From contig CACVBU010000402.1 of the NCBI GenBank assembly GCA_902728285.1, positions 1,404,528 through 1,468,527 of the forward strand: a stretch of 64,000 nt of DNA. The letters run 5' to 3'. Made by a program: the position numbers and the translations under genes. Numbering within the stretch: the first letter of the stretch is position 1; every line of letters begins with the position of its first letter. Below are positions 32,601 through 42,739 of this stretch, piece by piece. Origin of the DNA: Clytia hemisphaerica. Its lineage: Eukaryota > Cnidaria > Hydrozoa > Leptothecata > Clytiidae. The notes under the pieces were generated by a model. The model worked only from the letters and a program-made list of their open reading frames with translations, did no database searches and had not been told where the DNA came from.

Positions 32601-33857
32601 GATCGACTCGTAAGCCGATTTTATATGTTCAGACCAACAGGAAATTTTGGTTTGGGATGGAATATATTTCTTTGACATGTGCATAGGAAAGATAATAAAT
32701 TTCAAAGCGTTTCTTAATTGTCCCAATGATTCGGTATCTTGAACCAGAGGAAAATTTTTGATAACATTTTCAAGCCATGTCTTCAAGCAGGTATTCATAG
32801 TAATGTGATGGTGATCAGGTGAGGAGAGTTCAGCGATATTTTTTCCTACGCAAACAACTGGAAAGAAAATCCATCCTGCTCCTAGTTGGTCCCCTAACTG
32901 TTCCTCTAAAAATTTGTGAGATTTTTCAAATTGCTCAAAAACGTTTTCACTCAATTTTCTCTTTACATTGACGTTAATGATAAGCTTTCGTGACCAGGAG
33001 ATTATGAAAAGGTCAAACTCTTTGACTTTCTTGTCACTACCAGAATTGATATTCGCTAGATTTAAAATGACAATTTCCCGCAAGATATCATTCATTTCCA
33101 TCTCCCATAACTGGTCAATAAACCATTCTTCAATGTTTTCACCGCGGATATCACTAAACTGCATTTCAAAGAGCCATTTCAAAGCAGGATCCTCAACCAG
33201 CGATGTCTTCCCAAGAAGGTTATCAACCATTTTCAATACATTGTTTACATCATCCTCCTTTGAGAGTTCTTCCAATAAATACCTTAAAGTATCATTCAAA
33301 GGAAGATAACTAAAGCAAGACGCTAAGAAAGTTTGAACATCACATGTCGACTTGCTTTCAATGTGCACAAATGATTCCTTTGAATAATCAGACAAAAGAT
33401 ACATGATCTTGATATTCAAAATCCAACTACCAAATTTTGCTTTGCTAATTCCAATGTCTTTATTCGCTTCAATTACACATACGAAAGCTTTTAATTCAAT
33501 TGTAAACCAATACTTTGGTTGGTCCCTTTGCAAGTTATTTGCAATGCTTTTCAATCGATCTTGAATATTTGCATCAATTTTCTTCGTCGATATAAAAAAT
33601 GGAGGGATCAAGATGGGATCATGTTTGGTGGGAAGAAAAAGGAAGGAATCACCATATTCTCTTTCCAGAAGAAGCTCTGCAGCCTGTATAGGGTCATTGA
33701 AATTTTGACCATTTCCTAAATTAAACCGTTGTTCATTATTTTGAATGGATGTTGTTTGGTTTAATATCTGCTGATAAAGAGATTTCGTCGGAGTGCATTT
33801 AAGAGCATCAATAGCCTTTGGCCTTAGCTTCAATGTATCTTGATCAAGTTTAAACAT
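25769..33857 (-). CDS. Nuclease-like / P-loop NTPase / TRAF-type MATH protein (three exons)
   Basis: Three exons join in phase 0: 33857-32340, 27563-27315 and 26653-25769, predicting about 883 residues. Order of parts: an N-terminal region of about 260 residues that I do not recognise; a PD-(D/E)XK/NERD-like core (E280-F-D282, then a beta strand ending N297-V-K299); a P-loop NTPase with Walker A GFGAGET (Glu 454 in place of Lys) and Walker B FLDE (D525-E526, exon 2) followed by LWVVPSS; a coiled coil (about 613-715); and a full TRAF-type MATH domain (about 729-880). By family logic the MATH and coiled coil would trimerise and bind receptor or adaptor peptides, while the front half resembles proteins pairing a NERD-like nuclease with a SF1/Schlafen-like ATPase. 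Both key catalytic positions are changed, so it may be an inactive sensor or scaffold. Exon joining is inferred from GT-AG sites, phase and motif order. The upstream frame is open to an acceptor-like TTGTAG near 33880, so an earlier exon may exist. Confidence 0.7.
26711..26938. mobile_element. TATAAGAACA MITE, copy 2 (in intron 2)
   Basis: This diverged copy has GATAAGAACATAAGGCTTCGATGG at the left (first 20 bases typical) and GGATGTTCTAATAAAAAACACG at the right. A short 30-bp tandem duplication (AATAAAAAACACGTTTTTTG twice) follows at about 26925-26960. It lies between exons 2 and 3 of the NTPase-MATH gene. Confidence 0.65.
27315..27563 (-). CDS. Exon 2: Walker B region of the NTPase
   Basis: This 249-bp exon (83 codons) lies between a TTAATTTTAG acceptor and a AAAAAG|GTAATT donor. 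It holds KAVFLDEYMINK, a hydrophobic strand ending in Asp-Glu as in Walker B/DEXX boxes, then YLEVLWVVPSSESF, a typical following strand. It ends in a Lys/Glu-rich linker. Intron 2 is 26654-27314. The NTPase is short after Walker B: later helicase motifs are absent. Confidence 0.75.
27921..29012. mobile_element. 1.09-kb TA-flanked TIR element
   Basis: The ends CCAGTGGATACCCCTTAAAA and its complement are perfect inverted repeats, flanked on both sides by TA (27919-27920 and 29013-29014). The motif GTTTTAAGGGGTA recurs internally near 28655 and 28805. It is Tc1/mariner-like by ends and target site but encodes no transposase: the longest frame (28393-28590) is unremarkable. It lies inside intron 1. 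Confidence 0.85.
29288..29801. mobile_element. 514-bp TIR element, copy 1
   Basis: The inverted ends are TTAACCCTTTAAGT and ACTTATAGGGTTAA. A related element in the opposite orientation lies at 60228-60768. Shared blocks include CAGCGAATTAATTTGAA, TATATCAGACA, GGCTATGTA and CCAGCGAGATTTTAA-like sequence. There is no coding frame. Confidence 0.7.
30130..31860. repeat. 124-bp minisatellite rich in CAATTGCAAT
   Basis: At least eight units of about 123-125 bp can be aligned by the landmark GGGTCCATTGCAATTGCC, whose GGG lies at 30655, 30779, 30904, 31027, 31150, 31273, 31372 and 31810. One unit is shortened to 99 bp, and one is split by the element at 31439-31750. Upstream to 30130 the same TTCAATTGCAATT words occur in degenerate form. 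Each unit carries several TTGCAATTGCAA-type dyads. Confidence 0.9.
31439..31750. mobile_element. 312-bp TA-flanked MITE inside the minisatellite
   Basis: The inverted ends are CTCTTAGGTGCCAAATAAAC (left) and its complement (right). The uninterrupted satellite reads GAGTACATGCAC; here TA is duplicated on both sides of the element. The interior is rich in C runs. A relative lies at 51581-51793. Confidence 0.9.
32340..33857 (-). CDS. Exon 1: nuclease-like core and Walker A
   Basis: The exon has 506 codons from the ATG at 33857 to the ATG|GTATGT donor (32339-32338). Beyond the donor the frame stays open for another 42 codons, which I take as intron. A helix with EEWF (about 242) precedes the E-F-D motif (280-282). 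The strand IINVNVK (293-299) has Asn where the Glu of the ExK half-motif is expected. The P-loop SPGFGAGETILLREKA (448-463) has Glu for the invariant Lys, encoded GAG at 32496-32498, one transition from AAG. No membrane segment or signal peptide is present in the exon proper. The first 240 residues are unassigned. Confidence 0.75.
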
Positions 33858-34830
33858 CGTGTTTTTATTTTTTGCTTTTTCACTACAATAATAAAAACAG
33901 AGAAATCAGGGTTAAGGTGACTCCTATAGAAATAATCCAGCAAACTCGTTGACTGAAGTTTTTTCTGTCAGAGTGTGGGTAAGAGTCGAGTCTTCCTAAA
34001 AAGTAACAATTCCGACCATTAAACTGACCCTGGTCCCCTTAGTGATCCCCGTTGCTAGGAAAAAAAGCTCGTTTTCAAGGGTCTGCAACCGTTTGTTGAA
34101 AATGGTCAAAATTTTGCAAAAAGTCCTAATTGATAACCAATGCGTGTTCTGAGGTTTTTTCGTACTTAAATAGAGCTTTGAAGTTGAAAATTTTCTTAAA
34201 AACTGAAAAATTAAAAAAATCGGATGGATAAAATAAATCGATTACCCGAAGGAGTGAATTTCACGATTCGAAAAAAAAACAACACTCAGCACATGTACGG
34301 CTAAACTTTCAGTGATTGTTGAAAATTTCATGACAAACGGCCTTTCCGTTCTTCAGAAATTTGATGTAAGAGATTGAAAAAGCTGTTTTAATGTTGCGAA
34401 GCTAGAAAAATGTCAAAAAATAAAAAATAGACTTTCACAGCTTTTCAATGAGACTTCTTAAAAGTTCAATCGTTCAGTGTCCCAAACAGCCATTAAAAGT
34501 CAGCTAGCACTAATGGCGAATCGGGCGAATTTAGAACTGTCCCTACTTACCAATTCACGTAAGTAATATTCTTCCTTAGGGAAACTCCCTTTGGATACTT
34601 CAAAAAGTCTCTAGAAAGTGAGACTCGGGTATGTGGAATACGTACAAAAAAAAAAATTCACATTTTTGCATTTTTTTCTCTATAGTAGCCTTCTTATAAC
34701 TTTCGGTTTTTAGTTGTCTTCCGTAAATCAACTAACTTTACAAAAATCGCGTGCTATCCGAAAGGGTTGACAGCTTATTGTGTTTAAAGACCCGAAGGCA
34801 AGGGGTTAGAGAGGAAACTATCTTCATTTA
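33858..34830. other. Upstream of the NTPase-MATH gene
   Basis: Non-coding. A possible acceptor (TATTATTGTAG, minus strand, near 33880-33890) would extend the first exon frame upstream. No promoter element could be singled out. Confidence 0.4.
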
Positions 34831-34876
34831 CCTTATCGGGGAAAAAATGTCGGGTATTTTTTCCCCGATAAGGTAT
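34831..34876. other. Hairpin of 18-20 bp stem
   Basis: ACCTTATCGGGGAAAAAAT and its near-perfect complement are separated by a few bases (GTCGGG). It lies directly beside the 26-bp minisatellite. Confidence 0.7.
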
Positions 34877-34899
34877 TTCGTAATTCGTATCGTTCATTA

Positions 34900-35108
34900 T
34901 ATTTATTCGTTCCAACCCACATAGAGTTTCCACTCAGGGTTCCCACCCACAAGGGCTTTCTACTCAGGGTTCCCACCCCCAAGGGCTTTCCATTTAGGGT
35001 TCCCACCCACAAGGGTTTTCCATTTAGGGTTGCCATCCACATAGGGTTTCCACTTAGGGTTCTCACCCACGTCCCCATCCACTTAGGGTTCCCAATTAGA
35101 GTTCTCAC
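34900..35108. repeat. About 24-26-bp minisatellite (GGGTTCCCACCCACAAGGG)
   Basis: About eight imperfect units of the type TTTCCATTTAGGGTTCCCAC with variants. On the minus strand it stays open for 91 codons as a GTLNGKPLWV-like repeat, which I regard as incidental. TAGGGTT words here are part of the unit, not telomeric DNA. The array continues briefly after the neighbouring element (35391-35420). Confidence 0.8.
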
Positions 35109-35390
35109 TTAAGACACCACCTTCTCACAGACCCACTCGGATATCATCCCCAGTGGAAAATTATACTCTTATTTTTGTACCTGATGAAAATAACCAGATA
35201 AGCGAATCCTCAAAATAGTGTGCTAATTTTTCCATCCCCACAGAATTTTCTGACTCGAAAACAATACACTTCAAATCCCCAGCCGTAAAAAAACATGGGA
35301 ATATCAATTCTAATCGAGTCTCAGTCCATTGTTTTTACCCCCAGTGGCGGAAAAAATCCTACCGGGTCTGTTAAAAGGAGGTGTCTTAAG
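35109..35390. mobile_element. 282-bp TIR element inserted in the minisatellite, TTAA flanks
   Basis: The inverted ends are TTAAGACACCACCTTCTCAC and the complement of TTAAAAGGAGGTGTCTTAA; both sides read TTAA. The interior has CCCCAGTGGAAAA-like motifs shared with the element at 38494-38765, so the two are relatives. Confidence 0.75.
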
Positions 35391-36195
35391 GTTCCCACTT
35401 AGAGCTTCCGGGTTCCCCTCCAACTTTTCAAGTATGTCCCGTGCAAATATCCAACTCCCTTTGAAAAAGGGCCAATTTCGTTCATCCGCCAACCGTGAAT
35501 CATCTCAACGTTCCCAAGTTTCATCTATCAGTAGAGCCTTCCAAGTCTCATGGAAAGTTTCACTTTTAAAACAACAAAGAAAACTTCCCATACACATAAC
35601 ATGCTGTAACCCATAATGCAGTATTTTGTTTAAAATAAAATCTATCAACAGAAACGTGTATTGAGAAATACGAGACAAAAAATAACAGAATAACTCGTTT
35701 TTCGTGGTTTTCCTGATAAAACCTATTAAAGATGAGAAAAGGGACTTCTGAAATGAACTCTCTGTTTGCATTTGATCAAACTAAATATTAATCTATTTTT
35801 TATAAGAAATAGCAGTATCTCTTGAGAATGCTTATGAATAAAGTATGTCAAAGGAAAGAGTAGGATAGCCTGTACCAATCTCAAAAAGGTTGAACAATAT
35901 TCACATGAGGGAACAAGTGCAAGTTCTCAGTAAATTACGAGTAACTAAAAAATAAAAAGAGAAATGTAAAAGTTTGTGTTCATGAATGTCATCATCATGT
36001 CTTGTCAAATAATTTCGGAAATTAATCTTTTACCAGCTTCAAAATGTAGACGTATTATATAATTAAAATGATAACTAGTGGTATCGTCACGACAACCGTT
36101 TAATTTGCATAAAGAATGCCTTATATCATGATGATAAGCTAAATATATAGAAGTGCGTTCATTAGAGTACCTAATAGACATCAAAGATATAAGAT
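35391..36195. other. Non-coding stretch
   Basis: The minus-strand frame at 35505-35771 and the plus-strand one at 35329-35616 show no domain. Nothing else was recognised. Confidence 0.4.
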
Positions 36196-36640
36196 TTTAC
36201 AGCGGATGAGGTTTTTTACCATATCGCATGTCGCAGTCCAAGGTCTTCCGGGGGGGGCTCATATGTAAGACCCTCGGAATGCGCTGTAATGTAAGGGTGT
36301 ACTTTTGATAGAGTGCACAATAAGGGTCTTCTTTCAGCTGGATACACTATGAGTTTGTTTGGGGACGGCTGACTTGCAAGTTTAACAGTAAAAATTTGAT
36401 GAATCTTTATAGTTTTGACTCGCACCAATTTTGATTTTTTAAGGCTCATTTTCAGGCGGCTTCAGTAAAATAAGATATGAATTCAAAATACACTGTAAGG
36501 GTCAAAAACGTTCGGTAAAATTCAATGTAAGAGTACCTTTTCACTGCTTATGGGGTGCATTGTGGGTCCGATTTTGAAAGCTATTTTTTTGGCGGCACAA
36601 GCTGTCGTTTAGAAATTGAGTGCCCCCCCCCCCCAGGAAG
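36196..36640. repeat. CACTGTAAGGGT repeat, copy 1
   Basis: Variants of CACTGTAAGGGT recur at irregular spacing (near 36285, 36320, 36490, 36522, 36553). The end part (TTTTCACTG, GGGTGCA, TTTTGAAAGC, GAGTGCCCCCC) aligns with the end of 50545-50802. It is an unclassified dispersed element. Confidence 0.65.
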
Positions 36641-38493
36641 GTGTTAAGAGAGTCAAAAGTTTTAGTTTAATACAGTAGCACTGTCTCTGTCTTTTATTTA
36701 ACTTGGTTTAAGAAAACTGGAAGCTTAAAGCTGATATTTAGGGATACAAACAATTTAAGTTCGGTACAATATTCATACCGAATTTCGGTTGAAACAAACC
36801 AAACATAAAACTGTTACATTTTTTGGCCAAGTTGACCTCTTTTGTTCATTGTTCATTGAGGATGAAATGAAACGATGAACAACTTGGTTTACCACACACT
36901 CTCCCCCCCCCTCATCGAAAAATATCTTGTGGGCGCCCTAAATGGGTAGGTCTCAGCCAAAAAAGAAAAATATCCCAAAAATGCTCGCTCTAGTTTGCCC
37001 AAATTTTGGCCGACAGCCATGAAAAAAGGTATTCGTGCAAGAAAAATGCCACTTATGATCCCGCACTTAAGCGTTTTGAGTCGAAAAACAAAGTAGAAAG
37101 GTTGATATTGATAGTGCTATAACTGGAACATCATTTTAACACATTTAGAATATAGAACGCCATGTACACATGTAAAATCATTCTTGGTTATTAGTTTAAA
37201 AAGATTGGAAATGAATCTCAGAACGAAAAAGTTGGTTGCCTAGAGACTGACCATGAGAGCTAATGACATAAAATCATCTCCCATTTGCCGTTCGGAAATC
37301 CTTAAATTGGTCAGTTTCAATTCAAACGTTCAACAAAATAAAACAATTCTACTATATAGTTCATATAAGGCTTGATTCACACTTTCAGAAAAGCATATAA
37401 AAGCAAGCTAGCTTTTATTTTTTACATCATCAGAAATCAGCAGCATTCTGACATTCTGCAAGTGACGTGTATACAAATATAAAATTGATCAATATACCGA
37501 ATCCCAAAGCTTGAATTGAAATGATGTATAAACCAAATGTAGCGAGCACACTTGTAACAGCGTGCTGGTCAAATCCACCCCTGTGCATAACCCGGTTAAA
37601 AATAGTGTCAAAATGACCTAATCTTAAGCCCTAGTAGGAGAATGATACTGCTCATACCGATCAAAACTAATCGAGATTTTCCTTCCCGGGAAGAATATGG
37701 AAATTTATGGTCATGCCTCAGTTATTAATTACATTATGTAGGTTAGCCCAGTCAAAAATTTCTGGTTTATGCGACACTGTCCATGCTTGCCTGGTGAATT
37801 TGAGATGAAAATACTCACCTGAGAAAGGTGTGTTAGCGATAAAGTTCTACAACTAATAAAAACCAGAACATAACACTACACCTGTTTTATTGGAGTACCT
37901 TGGGAGCATCTGCCCAGGCTGGCGCACCGCAGTTTACATTAGCAAAACTTGCATCATATGTAAAATTTTGACAAACTCATCGGTTAGGTAATTCGGCCAT
38001 TAATTGCAACAAGAAATCTGTATTAAACACCGCCACCAATTTCAAAGGTTATAACTGAAACATTAGTTTTTAGCTTTAACATTGTCAAAATGTATTTCAG
38101 TTTCACAAATGCTAAATTCAAAAAACTCTCAAAAAACTCTCACTCCAAGCACCACTTGTACAGAGCAACATAAAATTCAACAAAAATGAAAAAAACTAGG
38201 AAAGGTTCATATTAGAATTCCCTATTAACAACTTAACAACAATAGGACCAGCAATTTGTACTATTATGATATCAAATAGAAAGCTTTACGTAAGACAAAA
38301 CTTGTACATATGACAATAATTGAACTGTTGGAAGATTTTTAGGCTGAAATCAAAGTATAAGCCTGAACTACTTTCAATTTAAACGTCTTTTCAACCCAGC
38401 TAAATAGTCAATGTCTTAGCAAGGAGTCTTAGGAATTCAGGAATTATCTGAATGTCTTTTAAATTACTTTCACAATATTTTAACTTTAACTAC
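36641..38493. other. Non-coding stretch
   Basis: About 1.85 kb with no convincing frame, RNA gene or internal repeat. Short C runs occur at 36622 and 36902. Confidence 0.4.
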
Positions 38494-38765
38494 GTAACAC
38501 CCCTGTGTCACAGAACCGCTGAGATCCCAACCCCACTGGAAAAGTTGGCAAAAATTTCATCCTCGGTCGGAAAACGCCCTGAACTTTCAGTCCCACTGGG
38601 TAATTGACTCGAAATTCAATGTTTAAAAATTCCCGTCCAAAACCATCCCACTGGATTTTTTAACCTTGGAACAATAGAATTGCTATCCTAATTGGGATTT
38701 CAAAAGGAATTTTTATACCCGCTGAGGAAAAAAGCTCTACCGGGGCTGTGAGACAGGGGTGTTAC
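38494..38765. mobile_element. 272-bp TIR element related to 35109-35390
   Basis: The inverted ends are GTAACACCCCTGTGTCACAG and the complement of CTGTGAGACAGGGGTGTTAC. The interior has several CCCCACTGG/CCCACTGG words, a CCGGGGCTGTG block near the right end, and no frame. Confidence 0.85.
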
Positions 38766-39697
38766 ATAACCGAAGATCCGGAATTTGGACCTTCAAAACA
38801 GAATATCAAAACGGACTTGATTTTTTACCTACTGCTGGTTATCATCATCCTTTAGGACACTGTACTCTGTACCGTGTAATAACTCTATTAGTTATCATCC
38901 ATTAATTAAGACACTATATAATTCAATAATACATACCTTCCCCAGGAAACCTTCATGAGATTTGGTGCTGTTTAGTGCCATAAATAGTGATTGATAAACA
39001 AGCTTTAATCTATGAAATAACTCCATGGAGTTGGAAGTATAATCAGAGGAATGTAAGGAGTATGTAAGGAGACAGTTTCTTGAAAACAATGGAAAAAAGG
39101 CTCGCTATGTCGATTTTTGACAGTTTTACAAGAATCGATTTAATATCATTGCGTTAAGAATTTCTTTTGCTATACACTGGTAAAAAGATTGCTCCTTATT
39201 CTTAAAAATTGAGCTAGTAACGGCGAAAAAGGAAAAACAAATTTTCATTTTTATCGTCAAATCATGTAGAAACCGTCCGATTTGAATGGCGAGTCGTCTT
39301 TTCTGGACTTGCATTTAATGACCTAATCAACATTTTCACAATAGAATTTTCAATAGAAGTGATCGTTGAACTTTGTGTAATCACTGTGGTATAATAATTA
39401 GGTAAAGATTCTGAACTGAAAGTATGCAATTGTAAGAGACTTTATAAAACCATCATAACTTAACATGTAAAATATGCAAAAAACACTTGCTTCGGTTTCA
39501 AGGAAAAAATATATTAAAAAAAACACTTTTTTTTACTTGATGGCTTTACCTCAAGTTTTAGCGGCTGAAAACAGCGACTTCTCAATGACCCGGTTAAGTT
39601 AGAATAGTAGAGTTCATTGATATGTATTTTTCGATTTTGACCTGGTTTCCCTCATTAATACGGTTATTGCAATTTTATCAGTAACATTTTTATAGAG
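38766..39697. other. Non-coding stretch
   Basis: Small minus-strand frames (38895-39089, 39126-39314) show no domain. No repeats were recognised. Confidence 0.4.
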
Positions 39698-40335
39698 TAC
39701 ATTCTTATAAAAAAAGTGTAAAATTAGTTGGATTAAAATTGGATTCTGTTTGTTTCCATAAACTTTTTCTGTTTATTCTCGCCTTCAAGAGCAGTTTTCT
39801 ATGTAACCATCTGTACTGACTGACAGACGAAAGAAAGATATTTGCGATGATTTAGCAACTACTGTTACTGCAACTGCTGGTATAATTTGCTTATGATAAA
39901 TTTTGTCATATAAGTATTAGGTGGGAATTAATACCTTTAATCCCTCTTTTAATCCATTTGGATGAATTCCAAAACAAATCCATGATGATGATGGAAAGTG
40001 AAGTCGAATAGAGAACGTTCTTATAAAAAAAGATTGTGAAATTAGTCGAAATTGGATTTTGTTTCCATGAACGTTTTCTGTTTATTCTCGCCTTCAAGAG
40101 CAGTTTGCTATGTAATCATCTGTGCTGACAGACAAAAGAAAGATATTTGCGATGATTTAGCAACTACTGTTACTGCAACTGCTGGTATAATTTGCTTATG
40201 ATAAATTTTGTCATATAAGTATTAGGTGGGAAAAATCTATAGAAAAAAGGAAAACCTTTATTTAATCCCCCTTTTAATCCATTTGGATGAATTCTAAAAC
40301 AAATCCATGATGATGATGGAAAGTGAAGTCGATTC
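39698..40335. repeat. Tandem duplication of about 310 bp
   Basis: Two adjacent units, about 39698-40010 and 40011-40335, share GTTCTTATAAAAAAAG, GTTTATTCTCGCCTTCAAGA, GCGATGATTTAGCAACTACT and AATCCATGATGATGATGGAA at offsets of 305-315. The copies are about 95% alike by eye, so the event is fairly recent. Confidence 0.9.
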
Positions 40336-41130
40336 ACTGTAATTGTTAAAATTTCCGCAAATTTTGCTCCTTGTTAATCACATTGACCTGATGTGATTGC
40401 AAGTTCTAACACAGTGACTCACTCCTTTCAAAATTGCACTTAATATAGAGGAATTTCTCACGAATGATTTTGGTCAGCCCCCGACAATAATGACAACAGA
40501 CAAAGTCAAGAGACTGTCAGCTATCGCGTGTTTCTATGTCAAAAAGTTTTTCGGTGTGACAGCATTGGTCGACAATGAAAGTGAAACTAAAACAAAAAAA
40601 TCTGTCTTGTATACTCTTTCCACGTTTTTTATTTGAATAGTCTCTATAAGAATATAATTCATGATGAAATCAGCTAAAAAATTAAGAATGTGTTATTTGA
40701 GTTCGAATGGTCAATATTCTATAATCGTCCATATTTTAGTCATGTAAAAAAAGACTCAAAATCCTATCTTTTATCGAACTAACCACGAGCAGTTCCGTCC
40801 CACGAGAGATGCCATGGAACATAAGGGTTGCCCGAAAATAGTCTTAAGTGGAGCTTTAACCATTCCTCCCCGGTTATTGATAGTAACCTTGAATAGAATA
40901 TCAAAGGTAAAGAGAAAATTCTAAAACTAGCACATACCTCTTATAAACAAGTAGAATGTAATATCGTCTTTTACTGAATTGTGAGCAATAAATAGTTTCA
41001 ATAGATGTGTATATAATCGCATCACTTGGACTTGATAATCCATGAAGGACGTTTAAATTCAATCTATGCAATCATGAGGCTATTTGCATATCTTGCAAAA
41101 CCAATGCAGAAAAACATTTGAACATTCCTA
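40336..41130. other. Non-coding stretch
   Basis: No gene, RNA or repeat was recognised. Confidence 0.4.
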
Positions 41131-41338
41131 TTAAAGGGACATAAAAGTACTTTCGAAATTTGTAAACAAATCGTATGCAGCGGGATACAAAATCAAAACA
41201 AATGTCACATGTCAAAATAAAAAATAACAAATATGGCTGATTTTTGATTGTTTCAATTGTTTTACAAGTTTGTTTCGGACACGTGATTTTAATTGTTCTC
41301 TTTAATGACACGTGCTTTACTACTTTTATGTCCCTTAA
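41131..41338. mobile_element. 208-bp TIR element
   Basis: The inverted ends are TTAAAGGGACATAAAAGTA and TACTTTTATGTCCCTTAA. The interior is non-coding. It lies 26 bases from the start of the larger inverted-repeat element at 41364. Confidence 0.75.
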
Positions 41339-42739
41339 GGGGGACAAATAAAGCAAAAAATAACCAGGGAGTGATGTCAACCGAACCCTATCAAACCGAT
41401 TTTCTTAATCGAACCATCAAACTCGATCGAACTTACTAGAACGATAGGTGTTCGATAATCGAACCGAATCGAACAGTAATCAAACTTTAGCGCGGTAATA
41501 TCTTGATTAGTTCGAATAGTTCGATTGAAAATAAAGTTCGATGTTGTTCGATGTATGTTCAAGTTGATCGAGGAGTGTTCGAGTAGTATTTTGGTGCTTT
41601 TCCGGAATCATTCCGCTATTTTACTCGGGTATACTAGCAACAATTTTGAGAAAATTGCCCAGAAACAAGCAACATGCTGAATGGACCTACCTGAGATAGA
41701 TAGTTGGGAGTCTGCTAGATCATGCACCTCACGCGCCCACGCGCCTCTTTTTTCACGCGCATATTTTTTTTACGCGCTTTGATTTTTCACCTTTCGCCTT
41801 ATAATTTTCAATCTGGCTAATAGTAGAGGGAAATTTGTAAAATCGTTCGACTTTTTTAGTCAAAGCACTTGTTATATTACATTTCTGGAAAGCTAAGGAG
41901 TAGGAGAATCAAAATAACATGGGTGCCAATTTTTTTTTGGGCATACACTTTGGTGTACTTTTCTGACAAATATTGCGGTCACAGGCAAAAATCATAGGGT
42001 CAAAGTTTATTGAAAATCTTTGCTTGAAAAAAGAGAGACCTGTTGTATATTTTTGGAAAGCTCTAAAAAAATTAAGATTAGAGATATAAAACGAAAAGCC
42101 AGTGTGAAACAAGCTTCATCATGTTTTTCAAGCTTACGTTTCTCTATGCTACGCTGTTATCTTTTCTTTTTCGTTCGCACATTTTCGTTTTCATTCAGCA
42201 TGTTTCCAACTATCGAGTCTGCTAAATCACGCGCCTGGCGTGCCTAGCGCTCACGTCCTAGTGCCCACGCACCTCTTTTTTTCACACGCCTATTTTTTTC
42301 ACCCGCCCTAAGATTTTCTCGAGCCCATATTTTCCACGCGCCTTAATTTTTTCACGTGCCCATATTTTCCACGCGCCTTGAAAGCTCTCAAAAAATTAAG
42401 TTTAGACATATTATGCAAGTATAGGTGATTTCTGTACCTAACTCAAGATATCGATCCTTAAAATAGTGTTTTTCAGCCAGAAACAGCTATTTTTTTTTTC
42501 TTTCGTTTTTAAGTCTTTTTCGCGTTGGTGCAATGCAACATGCTCCATCCAACCAACCTGTAACGCTTTCTAATGTCGCCACATAGCAGATAAAAAAGTA
42601 ACTTTTTGCATTTCCTTGAACAGCCTCTAGACAATTCAAAAAAGTGGAATAGTGCAAATGAAAAAATACCTTTTTAGTTTTCCCAAGAGTAATCTTTACT
42701 GAAAATATGAATCTCCCCTTAAACAAGTGATACTTTTAT

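Noticed and set aside
34833..35108. Minus-strand repeat protein of 91 residues and telomere-like TTTAGGG words
   Set aside because: It follows directly from the 24-26-bp minisatellite. The TAGGGTT words are spaced by the satellite unit rather than in tandem, so this is not telomeric DNA.
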